64,000 nt of DNA from Anaerocolumna sp. MB42-C2. GTDB lineage: Bacteria > Bacillota > Clostridia > Lachnospirales > Lachnospiraceae. The notes below the pieces were generated by a model. That model was given only the letters and a program-made list of their open reading frames with translations. It had not been told where the DNA came from and searched no databases. Positions within the stretch are counted from its first letter, which is position 1, and every line of letters starts with the position of its first letter. Positions 39,137 through 47,767 of this stretch are shown one piece after another. The position numbers and the translations under genes were made by a program. Location of the stretch: the NCBI RefSeq assembly GCF_030913705.1, contig NZ_CP133190.1, positions 2,046,001 through 2,110,000 of the forward strand, given 5' to 3'.

Positions 39137-39560
39137 CAGAATCCTCCTCATAAGAAGCACAGTTATTCGGAGTTTCATAAATCGTAGCCGATTTTACCTG
39201 ATATCCTTTGTTTACCAATTTATCGTAAAAGTATTTTGACAGTCGCTCAGCAGTTGGACGAAAATCTAACTCAATAAGGCGAAACCCTTCTTCTTGTAGC
39301 GCTTCATATGTAGAAATCTTCAATGTATTTCTTTCTATAATAAGTGCATGATCCAAAAAATCCACTTCTTCTTTTATGTCTTCTTTTAACTGTGCAAAGT
39401 CAACTATCATTCCTTCTGACTGCTTTTCCGACTGCAAAGTTAAACTTTTCACTTCAATAATAACACGCCATCTATGTCCGTGAATATTCCTGCATCTTCC
39501 CTCATAACCAGCCAATATATGTGCTGCATCAAAGCTTTGTTCTGATTTTAAATAATACAT
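39123..39560 (-). CDS. queD: QueD, 6-carboxy-5,6,7,8-tetrahydropterin synthase
   Basis: The 145-residue enzyme turns dihydroneopterin triphosphate into 6-carboxytetrahydropterin. The zinc ligands are in FDAAHIL and NIHGHRW, and the catalytic Cys is in GRCRNIHGH. First gene of the preQ1 operon, preceded by about 205 nt of leader with a possible preQ1 aptamer. Confidence 0.95.
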   Translation of the reverse strand: MYYLKSEQSFDAAHILAGYEGRCRNIHGHRWRVIIEVKSLTLQSEKQSEGMIVDFAQLKEDIKEEVDFLDHALIIERNTLKISTYEALQEEGFRLIELDFRPTAERLSKYFYDKLVNKGYQVKSATIYETPNNCASYEEDSDVTV

Positions 39561-39609
39561 ATTTAAATACTCCTTCCTATTTACTAAGGCATCGCTTTTA
39601 GTTCAAGTC

Positions 39610-39642
39610 AAAAAAACAGGCATAATTAACTATGCCTGTTTT
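39610..39642 (-). terminator. Intrinsic terminator in the que leader
   Basis: ACAGGCATA and TATGCCTGT form a stem with a 6-nt loop, extended by A/T pairs, and a T run follows on the minus strand. It lies 50 nt before queD inside the leader, so it may be the switchable part of the attenuation control. T residues on the other strand also make it bidirectional. Confidence 0.75.
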
Positions 39643-39714
39643 ATATATCAGTTTATAAGATTAATAGAGTGACTCGTCACATTTAACCTATATACTATAA
39701 TATTAAAAAATAGC

Positions 39715-39757
39715 CCTAGTTTTGTTTAGAGACAGGATGGTACAAATGAACTGTCTT
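39715..39757 (-). promoter_or_regulatory. Possible preQ1 riboswitch (class I-like, divergent)
   Basis: On the minus strand an AGACAG/CTGTCT stem encloses TTC-ATTTG-TAC, and the 3' tail is CTAAACAAAACTAGG. This is the order of a preQ1-I aptamer: short hairpin with UUC and UAC in the loop, then an A-rich tail ending ACUAGG. The loop is longer than typical and I could not confirm the P2 pairing. Its place just after the que promoter supports it. Confidence 0.5.
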
Positions 39758-39772
39758 TTATTGCTGTTAGCA

Positions 39773-39802
39773 AGTATAGCACTTATTTGATTGTTGTGTC
39801 AA
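39773..39802 (-). promoter_or_regulatory. Promoter of the que operon
   Basis: On the minus strand TTGACA (39802-39797) and TATACT (39778-39773) are spaced by 18 bp. The -35 box is perfect. Transcription would begin about 10 nt before the putative preQ1 aptamer. Confidence 0.7.
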
Positions 39803-40011
39803 GTTGTATTTATCCCGCGTTTGTGTCAAGTAACATAGTTGGCAATTCTACAATTAATTATTCAAAATGATATTTATCATATTTTTTTGCTCTGCAAATA
39901 AACCCAGTTTAATGGTTTTCTTAGTATTAGTATACAAATGCTCTTTTAAATGCTTTTCTTGAAACCGTTACATTGCATCTAACAGGGGCCATTCCCTTAT
40001 ATACCAAATTA

Positions 40012-40803
40012 TTATATAATTCTTGCAATAAAAACGATCAAATAAGAAGCTGGAATAAGCAGCAACAGGGAAGCAAAGGTTCCTAAACTTTTGCTTCCTA
40101 CCATAGCAACCACACATGTCCTGAAATCTTCTTCCGTACATTTCCCATCAATAACTTCATCCGTCATAATTGACAGCTGCGGGTCAATAAATATTGACAT
40201 TAAAACGGTAGCAACACCATTTATAATCGATGATAAAGTAATACATGTCGCCCTTAAATCCGGTGCAAGCTTCCCTGCATAAATAGGAGCTAACGAACCT
40301 ACTGTAATCAGGGAAACGGCAATTAAATTAAATATTACTATTTTTACAGGCAATTTTTTATAATTAATCTTTGTTAAATTATTTTTTACAGGAATAGCGA
40401 TACACTCTCTCATATAGTTAATACCTGTTTTTGAAAAACTATGCATAATAAGTTTGGGTATTGATTTGTCAATGGAAAAACGCAAAACTCCTCTGTAAAA
40501 TATTCTTTGAAAGGTTGGTATCAAAAATGCTCCGGCAATCGTTGCTATACCGGAAACGATTATTATCAAATTGAATATACTGATTAAATCACTTCCACCG
40601 GAATTATTCTCCACAAACTTTGTTAATATGGGCACTTGAAATGTTACTGCTATTCTCGATATTAATGTTAAAATATTAAATACGGAATAAGTAACTGCTA
40701 TCTTTCCGGTTCTGACACCAACTAACCTGACGGAATATGCCAAGGTTCCTATTATAGATATGATAAAATTCAAAAATAAAACCGTTACTATTTGAAGATT
40801 CAA
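40012..40803 (-). CDS. amj: Amj family lipid II flippase
   Basis: The 263-residue protein has about six membrane helices. The N-terminal block TLAYSVRLVGVRTGKIAVTYSVFNIL and FQVPILTKFVENN are characteristic of Amj (Bacillus subtilis YdaH, DUF2837), which can replace MurJ in moving lipid II across the membrane. The frame opens at ATG 40821, but GGAGGGG follows it; TTG 40803 fits that ribosome site and starts NLQIVTVLF like B. subtilis Amj. It stands alone on the minus strand. Confidence 0.85.
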   Translation of the reverse strand: MNLQIVTVLFLNFIISIIGTLAYSVRLVGVRTGKIAVTYSVFNILTLISRIAVTFQVPILTKFVENNSGGSDLISIFNLIIIVSGIATIAGAFLIPTFQRIFYRGVLRFSIDKSIPKLIMHSFSKTGINYMRECIAIPVKNNLTKINYKKLPVKIVIFNLIAVSLITVGSLAPIYAGKLAPDLRATCITLSSIINGVATVLMSIFIDPQLSIMTDEVIDGKCTEEDFRTCVVAMVGSKSLGTFASLLLLIPASYLIVFIARII

Positions 40804-41140
40804 ATTTCCCCTCCGTTGCATTTTTAACTTACTATATTATTAGAGTTAACAATAGTTTTTTGCTTAAATTATTATTTAAGTTCATACAAATTATACCATT
40901 AGTAGCCACTTATTAAAATGGTTTTATAATATCACTTAAAAAACTTTATTAAACACAAGGGATCTCTCCAATTTAGTAACCATATTAAAAAATACTTCTA
41001 TATATTTTAGAAATTGTTATACCCTGAGTTATAATTGGTAAATTTTAATGGCAATGTCAAAATAAAAGATATATAATAAAATTAAACATTTAATAAAATT
41101 GAAATTTTTTTAAATCCATAACAAATAATGGGGTGGTATA

Positions 41141-41488
41141 ATGATAATATGTCCAGTTTGTAAAAGTGAATATCAGGAAGGATATAAAATCTGCAGTGAT
41201 TGCAAATGCGATTTAATAGAAATACCCGATGTAGTAAACGAAAAATATAGCTCATCTAAATCAGGAAGGATAGTTCTCTTCTTGCTTGGAATACTTATAA
41301 TACTTTGCTCACCATTAATTGCCTATCAAATTACAAAAGAATTTTTTATCCCTGATGGGAATGGTTTCTATGACCCGGACCAATTTGAATGGATGTTAAA
41401 CGCATTCTATCATTCATTTTTATTGACAGGCAGCATAATCTGCTTAACTTGTATTATATTCTGGATCAAAAGCAGGAACAGTAAATAA
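41141..41488 (+). CDS. Small zinc-ribbon membrane protein, function unknown
   Basis: The 115-residue protein begins with CPVCKSEYQEGYKICSDC, a four-cysteine zinc ribbon (residues 4-21), and has two membrane helices (about 45-66 and 88-108). The zinc ribbon would face the cytoplasm. Similar small proteins occur throughout Lachnospiraceae without assigned role. The ATG follows GGGGTGG. It converges on the isomerase gene. Confidence 0.65.
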   Translation: MIICPVCKSEYQEGYKICSDCKCDLIEIPDVVNEKYSSSKSGRIVLFLLGILIILCSPLIAYQITKEFFIPDGNGFYDPDQFEWMLNAFYHSFLLTGSIICLTCIIFWIKSRNSK

Positions 41489-41513
41489 TCAGATTCCATG
41501 CTACCTTCGGTTT

Positions 41514-42356
41514 TTATTCATTATAAGCTTCCATAATTAGTTTTTTTAGAAGGATGGATTCGGCTACATTATCATTCTGGTTACAATTTTCCCATTCATC
41601 CCAGGTATATTCCAAACCAATATAACCTTTATAGTTTAGAGCTTTTAACTGCTTAATAATACCGGCATAATTGATTGTGTTTTCCGAAACCCTGCACTGC
41701 AATTTACGGGGAGCGGCTCCCCTGGCATGAAAATGAGAAGCATATGGTAGCAGTACGGCAATCTGGTCATCCGGAATACCACATCTGGTAAAATGAGTAT
41801 AATCAAGAGTAAGCGTAAGTCCAGGGACATTTTGAAGCAAATTAAGTGCCTTATCCGGGGTATCTGCAATTGAACCCACATGTGCCTCAATTCCGAATAT
41901 CAGACCATATTCTTTTGCTTTTTCTACTCTCCAGGCTAGCTCGGAATAACACCTATATAAGGACTCTTCTGATTCCTCATCTTCAAAGGTTACCCCTGGC
42001 AAAACCGTTATATGTTCACTTCCTGTGATGGAAGCATATTCTAAAGTATGTAAAAATAAGTCTCTATTTTTCTGTCTTACCAATTTATCCGGATGATTCG
42101 GTGCAATTAATTTAAAATCCAACGCTGTCTGCATAAAGATGTCTGCTGCCATTAATCCGGTCTCTTCCAGCTTCTTTTTTAAAGTTTCAGCACTTGCTTC
42201 TGTTTTCATAAATTCCGTAGAAGGTCTTAGGTGGGAGCGTTCTTCAAAAAGCCCGATATCAACACCTGTGAAACCCATCATTGCTATCAATTTTAAAACG
42301 TCCTTATGTTTTAATAACGGAAATGAAAAATCTGCACAGGAAAATTTTAATATCAT
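41514..42356 (-). CDS. Sugar phosphate isomerase/epimerase family protein (TIM barrel)
   Basis: The 280-residue protein of the xylose-isomerase-like/AP endonuclease 2 superfamily has metal-ligand-type residues in HITVLPG, FGIEAHVGSIADTP, LTLDYTHFTRCG and YIGLEYTWDEW. It is probably a divalent-metal sugar isomerase, epimerase or C-glycoside deglycosylase-like protein. It lies downstream of the response regulator behind an 88-bp hairpin. Known relatives act with Gfo/Idh/MocA oxidoreductases in 3-keto-glycoside pathways, and two such oxidoreductases are encoded about 10 kb upstream. Confidence 0.75.
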   Translation of the reverse strand: MILKFSCADFSFPLLKHKDVLKLIAMMGFTGVDIGLFEERSHLRPSTEFMKTEASAETLKKKLEETGLMAADIFMQTALDFKLIAPNHPDKLVRQKNRDLFLHTLEYASITGSEHITVLPGVTFEDEESEESLYRCYSELAWRVEKAKEYGLIFGIEAHVGSIADTPDKALNLLQNVPGLTLTLDYTHFTRCGIPDDQIAVLLPYASHFHARGAAPRKLQCRVSENTINYAGIIKQLKALNYKGYIGLEYTWDEWENCNQNDNVAESILLKKLIMEAYNE

Positions 42357-42384
42357 ATAGTTATCCTTTCTTGATAAAAAGAAA

Positions 42385-42472
42385 AGACTGCATAAAACAG
42401 CCTTTCACTCTGCGCTAACTAAATATTTATTTAGTACTGCTAAGAGTAATTGCTTGCGGTTTTATACAGTCT
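42385..42472 (-). terminator. 88-bp hairpin between the response regulator and isomerase genes
   Basis: Nested inverted repeats AGACTG/CAGTCT, ATAAAAC/GTTTTAT, ACTCT/AGAGT and ACTAAATA/TATTTAGT span 42385-42472. On the minus strand the arm is followed by a T-rich stretch (TCTTTTCTTTTTATC). It probably attenuates read-through into the isomerase gene. Confidence 0.6.
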
Positions 42473-42531
42473 GAGTATTGTTTCATTTCAGTTATCCCTT
42501 AAAAATATAGTCTGCAGCTACCGCCTCCGGC

Positions 42532-43317
42532 TTATGTTTTGTCGTTTGTCTGGACTGTTATGGACAAATAGTCATTATGACTTTTATATTGGGACGGCGT
42601 CATACTCATATAATTTTTAAACATTTTGGTAAATACACGGTAATCACTGAATCCAACTGCTGAGGCAATTTCCGAAATACTCTTATCAGTTGTTGTAAGT
42701 AAGGTTTTGGATTTATTAATCCGTAATCTGGTAAGATAGGAATGATAATTGATTCCCGTTTCATTTTTAAATAACTGACTGATATAAGCAGGATTCATAT
42801 GAAATTCCTGGGATAACTTCTGTAAACTGATGTCTTCCACCAGATGTTCCTGTATATATGCAATAAAACGGAAAATTATTTTACTGTTTTCATTTTTGAT
42901 TTCTTCTTTTAATGGAGCTTTATTATCTACTGCAACATGAAATTGGTCCATTCGGATATGGTCGATTACTTCTCCTAATTCCTCATATTTTACCGGTTTT
43001 AAAATATAATCTTTCACCTTTAATCTTAATGCTTCCTGACAATATTCAAATTCATCATAACCACTTATCACAATAAATGTAATATTGGGATTTTGCTCAC
43101 GTATCATACTTATGGCATCAAGACCGTTTACAATAGGCAGATTAATATCCATGATAATAATATCCGGCTGATACAGTTTAGCCTGATTTATGGCAGACAT
43201 TCCATCTCCGGCTTCACAAATTAGCATACATCCGTGTTTATCCCAATCAAAAAGCTTCTTAAACCCCTCTACAATGGTAACCTCATCATCAACAATCATT
43301 ACTTTCAATTTCTTCAT
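42532..43317 (-). CDS. YesN-type response regulator with AraC DNA-binding domain
   Basis: The 261-residue protein has a receiver domain with MIVDDE at the start and phosphoacceptor Asp in IIIMDINLP. KPVKYEEL is the conserved Lys segment. The C-terminal AraC-type domain carries SLQKLSQEFHMNPAYISQLF and ISEIASAVGFSDYRVFTKMFKNYM. It pairs with the YesM-like kinase at 45011-46900 and probably controls the sugar ABC operon. The ATG at 43317 is preferred to the GTG at 43329. Confidence 0.9.
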   Translation of the reverse strand: MKKLKVMIVDDEVTIVEGFKKLFDWDKHGCMLICEAGDGMSAINQAKLYQPDIIIMDINLPIVNGLDAISMIREQNPNITFIVISGYDEFEYCQEALRLKVKDYILKPVKYEELGEVIDHIRMDQFHVAVDNKAPLKEEIKNENSKIIFRFIAYIQEHLVEDISLQKLSQEFHMNPAYISQLFKNETGINYHSYLTRLRINKSKTLLTTTDKSISEIASAVGFSDYRVFTKMFKNYMSMTPSQYKSHNDYLSITVQTNDKT

Positions 43318-43378
43318 AAGCTTCACCACCAGTTGTTATAGTTTGCGTTATTAGTATTTACCAAATATTTTGTAAGAC

Positions 43379-43397
43379 CTTTTGATGCTCGAATCAT
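43379..43397. repeat. 19-bp sequence repeated in inverse at 36491-36509
   Basis: CTTTTGATGCTCGAATCAT, exact reverse complement of 36491-36509, ends 3 bp from the stop of the ADP-ribosylglycohydrolase gene. Confidence 0.4.
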
Positions 43398-43400
43398 TAT

Positions 43401-44960
43401 TTAGTTATTTCTCATAAGTGTTACCTTCATGGAACCGGAGGAATGCCTTCCTGCTAAGGATACATCCACTATAAATTCTAATTTTGCTCCCTCAAACAGA
43501 TCTGCATTAAACTCAAATGTAGTTTCTGCTTTGGAACCATATAAATTATTCAAAGGTAATTCTACACTTGCCCCGTTAAGCAGCTGAATTCCTGTCGGCA
43601 TATATACTTTGATAACTGCCCACTGTTGTTGACACATAGTATGGGAGTTTATTACGGTTACCTTTAATTTACGGGATTCTCCTGTTTTGAAAAATATGGA
43701 GTCCATATAATCAATCATAACCTGGAAAGCAGGGAAAGAATAACGTACAACATAAGGGGACAAGCTGCATAAATCCCTGATAGGAAGCTCCTCATTTTTG
43801 CCGTGTCCGTTGATATACAACAGGTAATCCGTTGTTTTGTTACAATAAAGCTCTTCTCCGGTCCTGCAATTAACTGTCATTCCCTCTTTTGCAAACAAAT
43901 CGCAGATGTCCTGTCCTAAAAACAAGGGCATAGTACGCATAACACGGTCTGTTAATTCGGTTACGGTTGACGGCACCCATATACCCCTGCTGGTTTTATC
44001 AATGCAAAGTGTCACTATTTTATCATCCAAAGGTGTTGTCCACTTAGAAGGTAAAGCTGCTGCTCCGCTTATTATGCCAAGGGTCGCTCCCAAAGTAGCT
44101 CCGGTACAGTCCGTATCCTCTCCGCAGGCTACGGCAAGGCATAAGCTCTTTCCGAAATCTCCTTCCCCATATAACCAGGCAGCCACGGTATAAGCCACAT
44201 TTTCCGGAGCATCAAAGCCCGGAGTTCCAACCTCCATTCCCTCATTTCCATCTACTTTTATATCGGATAATTTTATACTCTGTATACCAAAAGTGCCTGG
44301 TGCCGTATTATGTATCTGCTTTCTTGCTTCCAGAAATTCAACATTATTTTGATAACATTCAATCGCTTTATTTATCGCTTTTGCTGTTTTACTAGATTCC
44401 GGAATATAGGATAATGCAATATCCAATAACTTCATGGTATCACTTTCAACAAACGCAGCACTTTGAAGAGCAGCAAAGAAGATTTCTCCATACATTCCCT
44501 CACCGGAATGATCCACTATTGCATCTTCATAAGCATATCTGGTTGCTATCTCCGGGTGTCCCGGTGCAAGGCAAGCCCAGATTTCAGAGCGGATATAACA
44601 TCCACAGCTATCCTTATACGTATTGTCTATCAAACCGGTAAGCGGAGGCTGCAATCCGGCACGGAGATTTGCTTTACCGGTACCATATTCAACCCAGTTG
44701 GGAATAACATAAGAAAGCCAGTATTCTCCAAGTATGGAGGCATTTACATTACGGCCGTAACGCTCTACCGCAGCCAGCCATACGATCTGTAGATCCAGGT
44801 CATCATTCGGCGGAGGTCCCATGGATAAATCCTGCGTATAAAAATCCAGTTCATTCACCTGCCTGATTCCCTCAAAGGGTGCACCTAACACACCGCCAAT
44901 ATTTTTACCTGCCCAACAACCCATTACCTTATCTTTATAAGCTTCAAAATTTAATTTCAT
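43401..44960 (-). CDS. ADP-ribosylglycohydrolase family protein
   Basis: The 519-residue protein has an N-terminal ADP-ribosylglycohydrolase domain (about 1-330): MGCWAGKNIGGVLGAPFEG opens it and the Mg ligands are in GPPPNDDLDLQ and CGEDTDCTGATLG. A beta-sandwich-like C-terminal domain (about 370-519) is added. Family members remove ADP-ribose from protein or small molecules. In sugar loci of gut Clostridia the substrate is unknown and could be a glycoside. It sits between the genes of the histidine kinase and response regulator. Confidence 0.85.
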   Translation of the reverse strand: MKLNFEAYKDKVMGCWAGKNIGGVLGAPFEGIRQVNELDFYTQDLSMGPPPNDDLDLQIVWLAAVERYGRNVNASILGEYWLSYVIPNWVEYGTGKANLRAGLQPPLTGLIDNTYKDSCGCYIRSEIWACLAPGHPEIATRYAYEDAIVDHSGEGMYGEIFFAALQSAAFVESDTMKLLDIALSYIPESSKTAKAINKAIECYQNNVEFLEARKQIHNTAPGTFGIQSIKLSDIKVDGNEGMEVGTPGFDAPENVAYTVAAWLYGEGDFGKSLCLAVACGEDTDCTGATLGATLGIISGAAALPSKWTTPLDDKIVTLCIDKTSRGIWVPSTVTELTDRVMRTMPLFLGQDICDLFAKEGMTVNCRTGEELYCNKTTDYLLYINGHGKNEELPIRDLCSLSPYVVRYSFPAFQVMIDYMDSIFFKTGESRKLKVTVINSHTMCQQQWAVIKVYMPTGIQLLNGASVELPLNNLYGSKAETTFEFNADLFEGAKLEFIVDVSLAGRHSSGSMKVTLMRNN

Positions 44961-45010
44961 ACTTTTTCTCCTTTTTTATGTTTGCATCCATAAGATGCTT
45001 TTATTCTGTG

Positions 45011-46900
45011 CTATTCCCTATTTATTTCTATTTCTTTTTTAAGTATTATAGTTACTGTAATTCCGCCTTCCGGATTTTCAGTGTAAATAAGTCCTTTTTC
45101 CTCCGGGTAATACATAAGTAAACGTCGTTGTACATTCAGAATACCGATATGATTATCTTCGCCGTTATTGTCATCCAAAATACCCTTGCCCACAGCCGCC
45201 AGCATTTTATTAAAACAATACCTGTTTTCTTCCCTTAGACCTACTCCGTTATCATAAACCTTTATTATTATGTAACCGTCCCTTGTATAATCCTGTTGAA
45301 TAGAAACCAGGATACGTCCCTTATAACCCTTTCCTTTTAGCCCATGCATAAGGCTGTTTTCTGCCAAAGGCTGTAATATGAAATTGGGTATTTTCACAAA
45401 ATCCAAGGTGGTATCAACATCAAGATCACATAAAAGATTCGGATAACGCAAGCAAATCAATTTAAAATAAACCTGTAACAGTTTAACTTCATGTTGTATA
45501 TAAACAAGCTGACTGTCAACTTTAACGCTTAATCTGAAGAAATCCACCAGGAGCATAATCATATAAGCTACATCTTTATCTCCCTGTATTTCTGCCTTGG
45601 TCCTTATATTATCCAGGGTATTATAAAGGAAGTGGGAATTAATCTGATTTTTTAAATATAGCAGGGACATTTTCTGTTGATTTAACTGTGCTTCACGTAA
45701 ACTGACTTTACTTTTATACTCTGATTCAATCAAATTATTGATGATATCCATCATGGTATTAAAAGAAGCTACCAGCTGGCCGGTTTCATCATCGGATTCA
45801 ATGGGAAATCTTACACACATATCATTCTGATTAAAATTTGCCATCGCCTGAGAAAGTTTATGCAAAGGCTGCAGCATTTTTCTTGTATAATAGGTTACCA
45901 GTACTACTGCAGTCAATATCATGAGTGCAAAGAATACCAGGCTGAGCTTAATAAATTCCATTGATTGCAAACTGAGTAGTTTATTTTCTGTTCCTGTAAT
46001 TAATATTAATTTGCTGTATTCTGATTTCTGGTAGGAAAACAGATAAGAACCATTATGGATAGTTGCCCGAAAGCTTCCGCTTTTACTCGTTATATTACGA
46101 TAAACCTGGGGCATTTCCTCTTTTAATTTACTGCCTATCATATCTTCCTCATCACTGCAGACAATGGAACCATCCTCTGTAATCAACAGGTAGGGTGTCT
46201 CAGGCGACAGATATACCTTTAAAATATCATCCATTACTCTTGCCGGTGTTGTAAGCAGAATATGCCCTATTTGTTTATTGGGTGAGAAACTCTTAATACC
46301 CCGGATTAAATATAAACAATTTTTATCCAGCTTATTTTTTACAGAACTTTTTGAATATCTCATAAACTCCGGCTGTTTTCCTAAGACTAGTTTGCAGCCT
46401 GCGACATTTTCGTCATTTTGTTCAATAATTTCTAATTTTTTTATGTAGTTTGAAATTTCATAATTTCTTCGAAAGGACGGATCATAGGAATCCTGATAAA
46501 AAATAAGGTTATTAAAGTCAAACATATATATACCGCTGATATCATCACGAATTGTTACCAGGGATGTATATAACTTGTTCAGGTAAGTACTACTTGACAA
46601 TTTTTCCATATAAGTAAAGGATTCATAATTTTTTAAAATATCCTGAGTATGGGTATCGGAAAAACACATAAGAGAAACCCTTCCCATATCTTTGAGTTTA
46701 TTATCAACGGAACTGAGTGAGTTTGAAAGGTAAACATCCATCATCTGTTTTTCTTTTGCTACAGATAAGTTGTAATTAATTTTTGCAGTAACAAAAATCA
46801 TTATGATAAAACCCATCAAAATAATAAACGCATTAATTAAACTGACTTTTGCGCTCAGGCTGTTACGAATCATTAACTTTACAATTTTATTTTTGCTCAT
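45011..46900 (-). CDS. YesM-type sensor histidine kinase
   Basis: The 629-residue protein has two membrane helices (about 18-40 and 295-317) around a large outer sensor domain (Cache-like), a HAMP linker (RKMLQPLHKLSQAMANF) and the His_kinase domain with NQINSHFLYNTLDNIR, where His is phosphorylated. ATPase motifs follow (QPLAENSLMHGL, YDNGVGL). It senses a sugar or binding-protein signal outside the cell and phosphorylates the YesN regulator at 42532-43317. Confidence 0.92.
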   Translation of the reverse strand: MSKNKIVKLMIRNSLSAKVSLINAFIILMGFIIMIFVTAKINYNLSVAKEKQMMDVYLSNSLSSVDNKLKDMGRVSLMCFSDTHTQDILKNYESFTYMEKLSSSTYLNKLYTSLVTIRDDISGIYMFDFNNLIFYQDSYDPSFRRNYEISNYIKKLEIIEQNDENVAGCKLVLGKQPEFMRYSKSSVKNKLDKNCLYLIRGIKSFSPNKQIGHILLTTPARVMDDILKVYLSPETPYLLITEDGSIVCSDEEDMIGSKLKEEMPQVYRNITSKSGSFRATIHNGSYLFSYQKSEYSKLILITGTENKLLSLQSMEFIKLSLVFFALMILTAVVLVTYYTRKMLQPLHKLSQAMANFNQNDMCVRFPIESDDETGQLVASFNTMMDIINNLIESEYKSKVSLREAQLNQQKMSLLYLKNQINSHFLYNTLDNIRTKAEIQGDKDVAYMIMLLVDFFRLSVKVDSQLVYIQHEVKLLQVYFKLICLRYPNLLCDLDVDTTLDFVKIPNFILQPLAENSLMHGLKGKGYKGRILVSIQQDYTRDGYIIIKVYDNGVGLREENRYCFNKMLAAVGKGILDDNNGEDNHIGILNVQRRLLMYYPEEKGLIYTENPEGGITVTIILKKEIEINRE

Positions 46901-46972
46901 GGATATCCTCTGGTATTATGTAATTGACATTTCGATAATTTTTTACTTTTTTATGTTTACCTATGTTTGTTT

Positions 46973-47767
46973 TTATCCTTTAATTGCGCCCTGTGTTAAA
47001 CCTGTTATAAGGAATCTGGAACCAAATATGTAAAATACAGCGATTGGTAACAGACAAACCACCAATGCCGCAAACATTACCTCCAACGGAAATCCCTGAA
47101 CTCCGGCAGTCTGTGTAAATCTTAGCGGAATAACAGAAATCGGCTGCACTTTTGTATCATTGATAAAGATTAAAGCCATCTGAAGTTCATTCCAGGCTGA
47201 GAGAAAGGTTTGAATTAATACAAATGCCAAACCAGGTATTGCCAAGGGCATCATAATCGTTGAAAATGTTCTTGTAGTACCGGCTCCGTCAATTTTAGCA
47301 GCTTCCAGCAGTTCATTCGGTAAAGAATCAAAATAATTTTTTAATATCATTAAATTAAAACAGCAATTTAAAGTTGCATAGGGAAAAATTAAAGAAAACG
47401 GAGTGTTATTTAATCCCAAACCTTTTATTATCTGAAACAAGGGGAAAATTAATGCGGAAGTCGGAATCATCATTCCCGTCAATACCATATAATAAATAAG
47501 TTTCTTATAAGTAAAATTCAGTTTAGAGAATGCAAAAGCTGCCAAGGTAGCGACTAGTGATACAATAAGAAGGGTACCAAAAACAACGATTAAACTGGTA
47601 ACGAAATTCGGAACTAAATTGACCGCTTTAAATACTTTTACATAATTATAAATCCCGCTGCCACCAAAAGATCGAATCAGCATTAATATTAATGGGAACA
47701 AAAATAATACGGTAGCTATAATGCAGATAATCTGTCCGAATACTTTATAAATCAGTGAATTTCTCAT
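46973..47767 (-). CDS. Carbohydrate ABC transporter permease (MalG type)
   Basis: The 264-residue protein has six membrane helices and the EAA loop (ELLEAAKIDGAGTTRTFSTIMMPLAIPGLAFV). It is the second permease of a CUT1 sugar importer. Its start overlaps the last base of the upstream permease stop, so the pair is translationally coupled. Confidence 0.92.
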   Translation of the reverse strand: MRNSLIYKVFGQIICIIATVLFLFPLILMLIRSFGGSGIYNYVKVFKAVNLVPNFVTSLIVVFGTLLIVSLVATLAAFAFSKLNFTYKKLIYYMVLTGMMIPTSALIFPLFQIIKGLGLNNTPFSLIFPYATLNCCFNLMILKNYFDSLPNELLEAAKIDGAGTTRTFSTIMMPLAIPGLAFVLIQTFLSAWNELQMALIFINDTKVQPISVIPLRFTQTAGVQGFPLEVMFAALVVCLLPIAVFYIFGSRFLITGLTQGAIKG

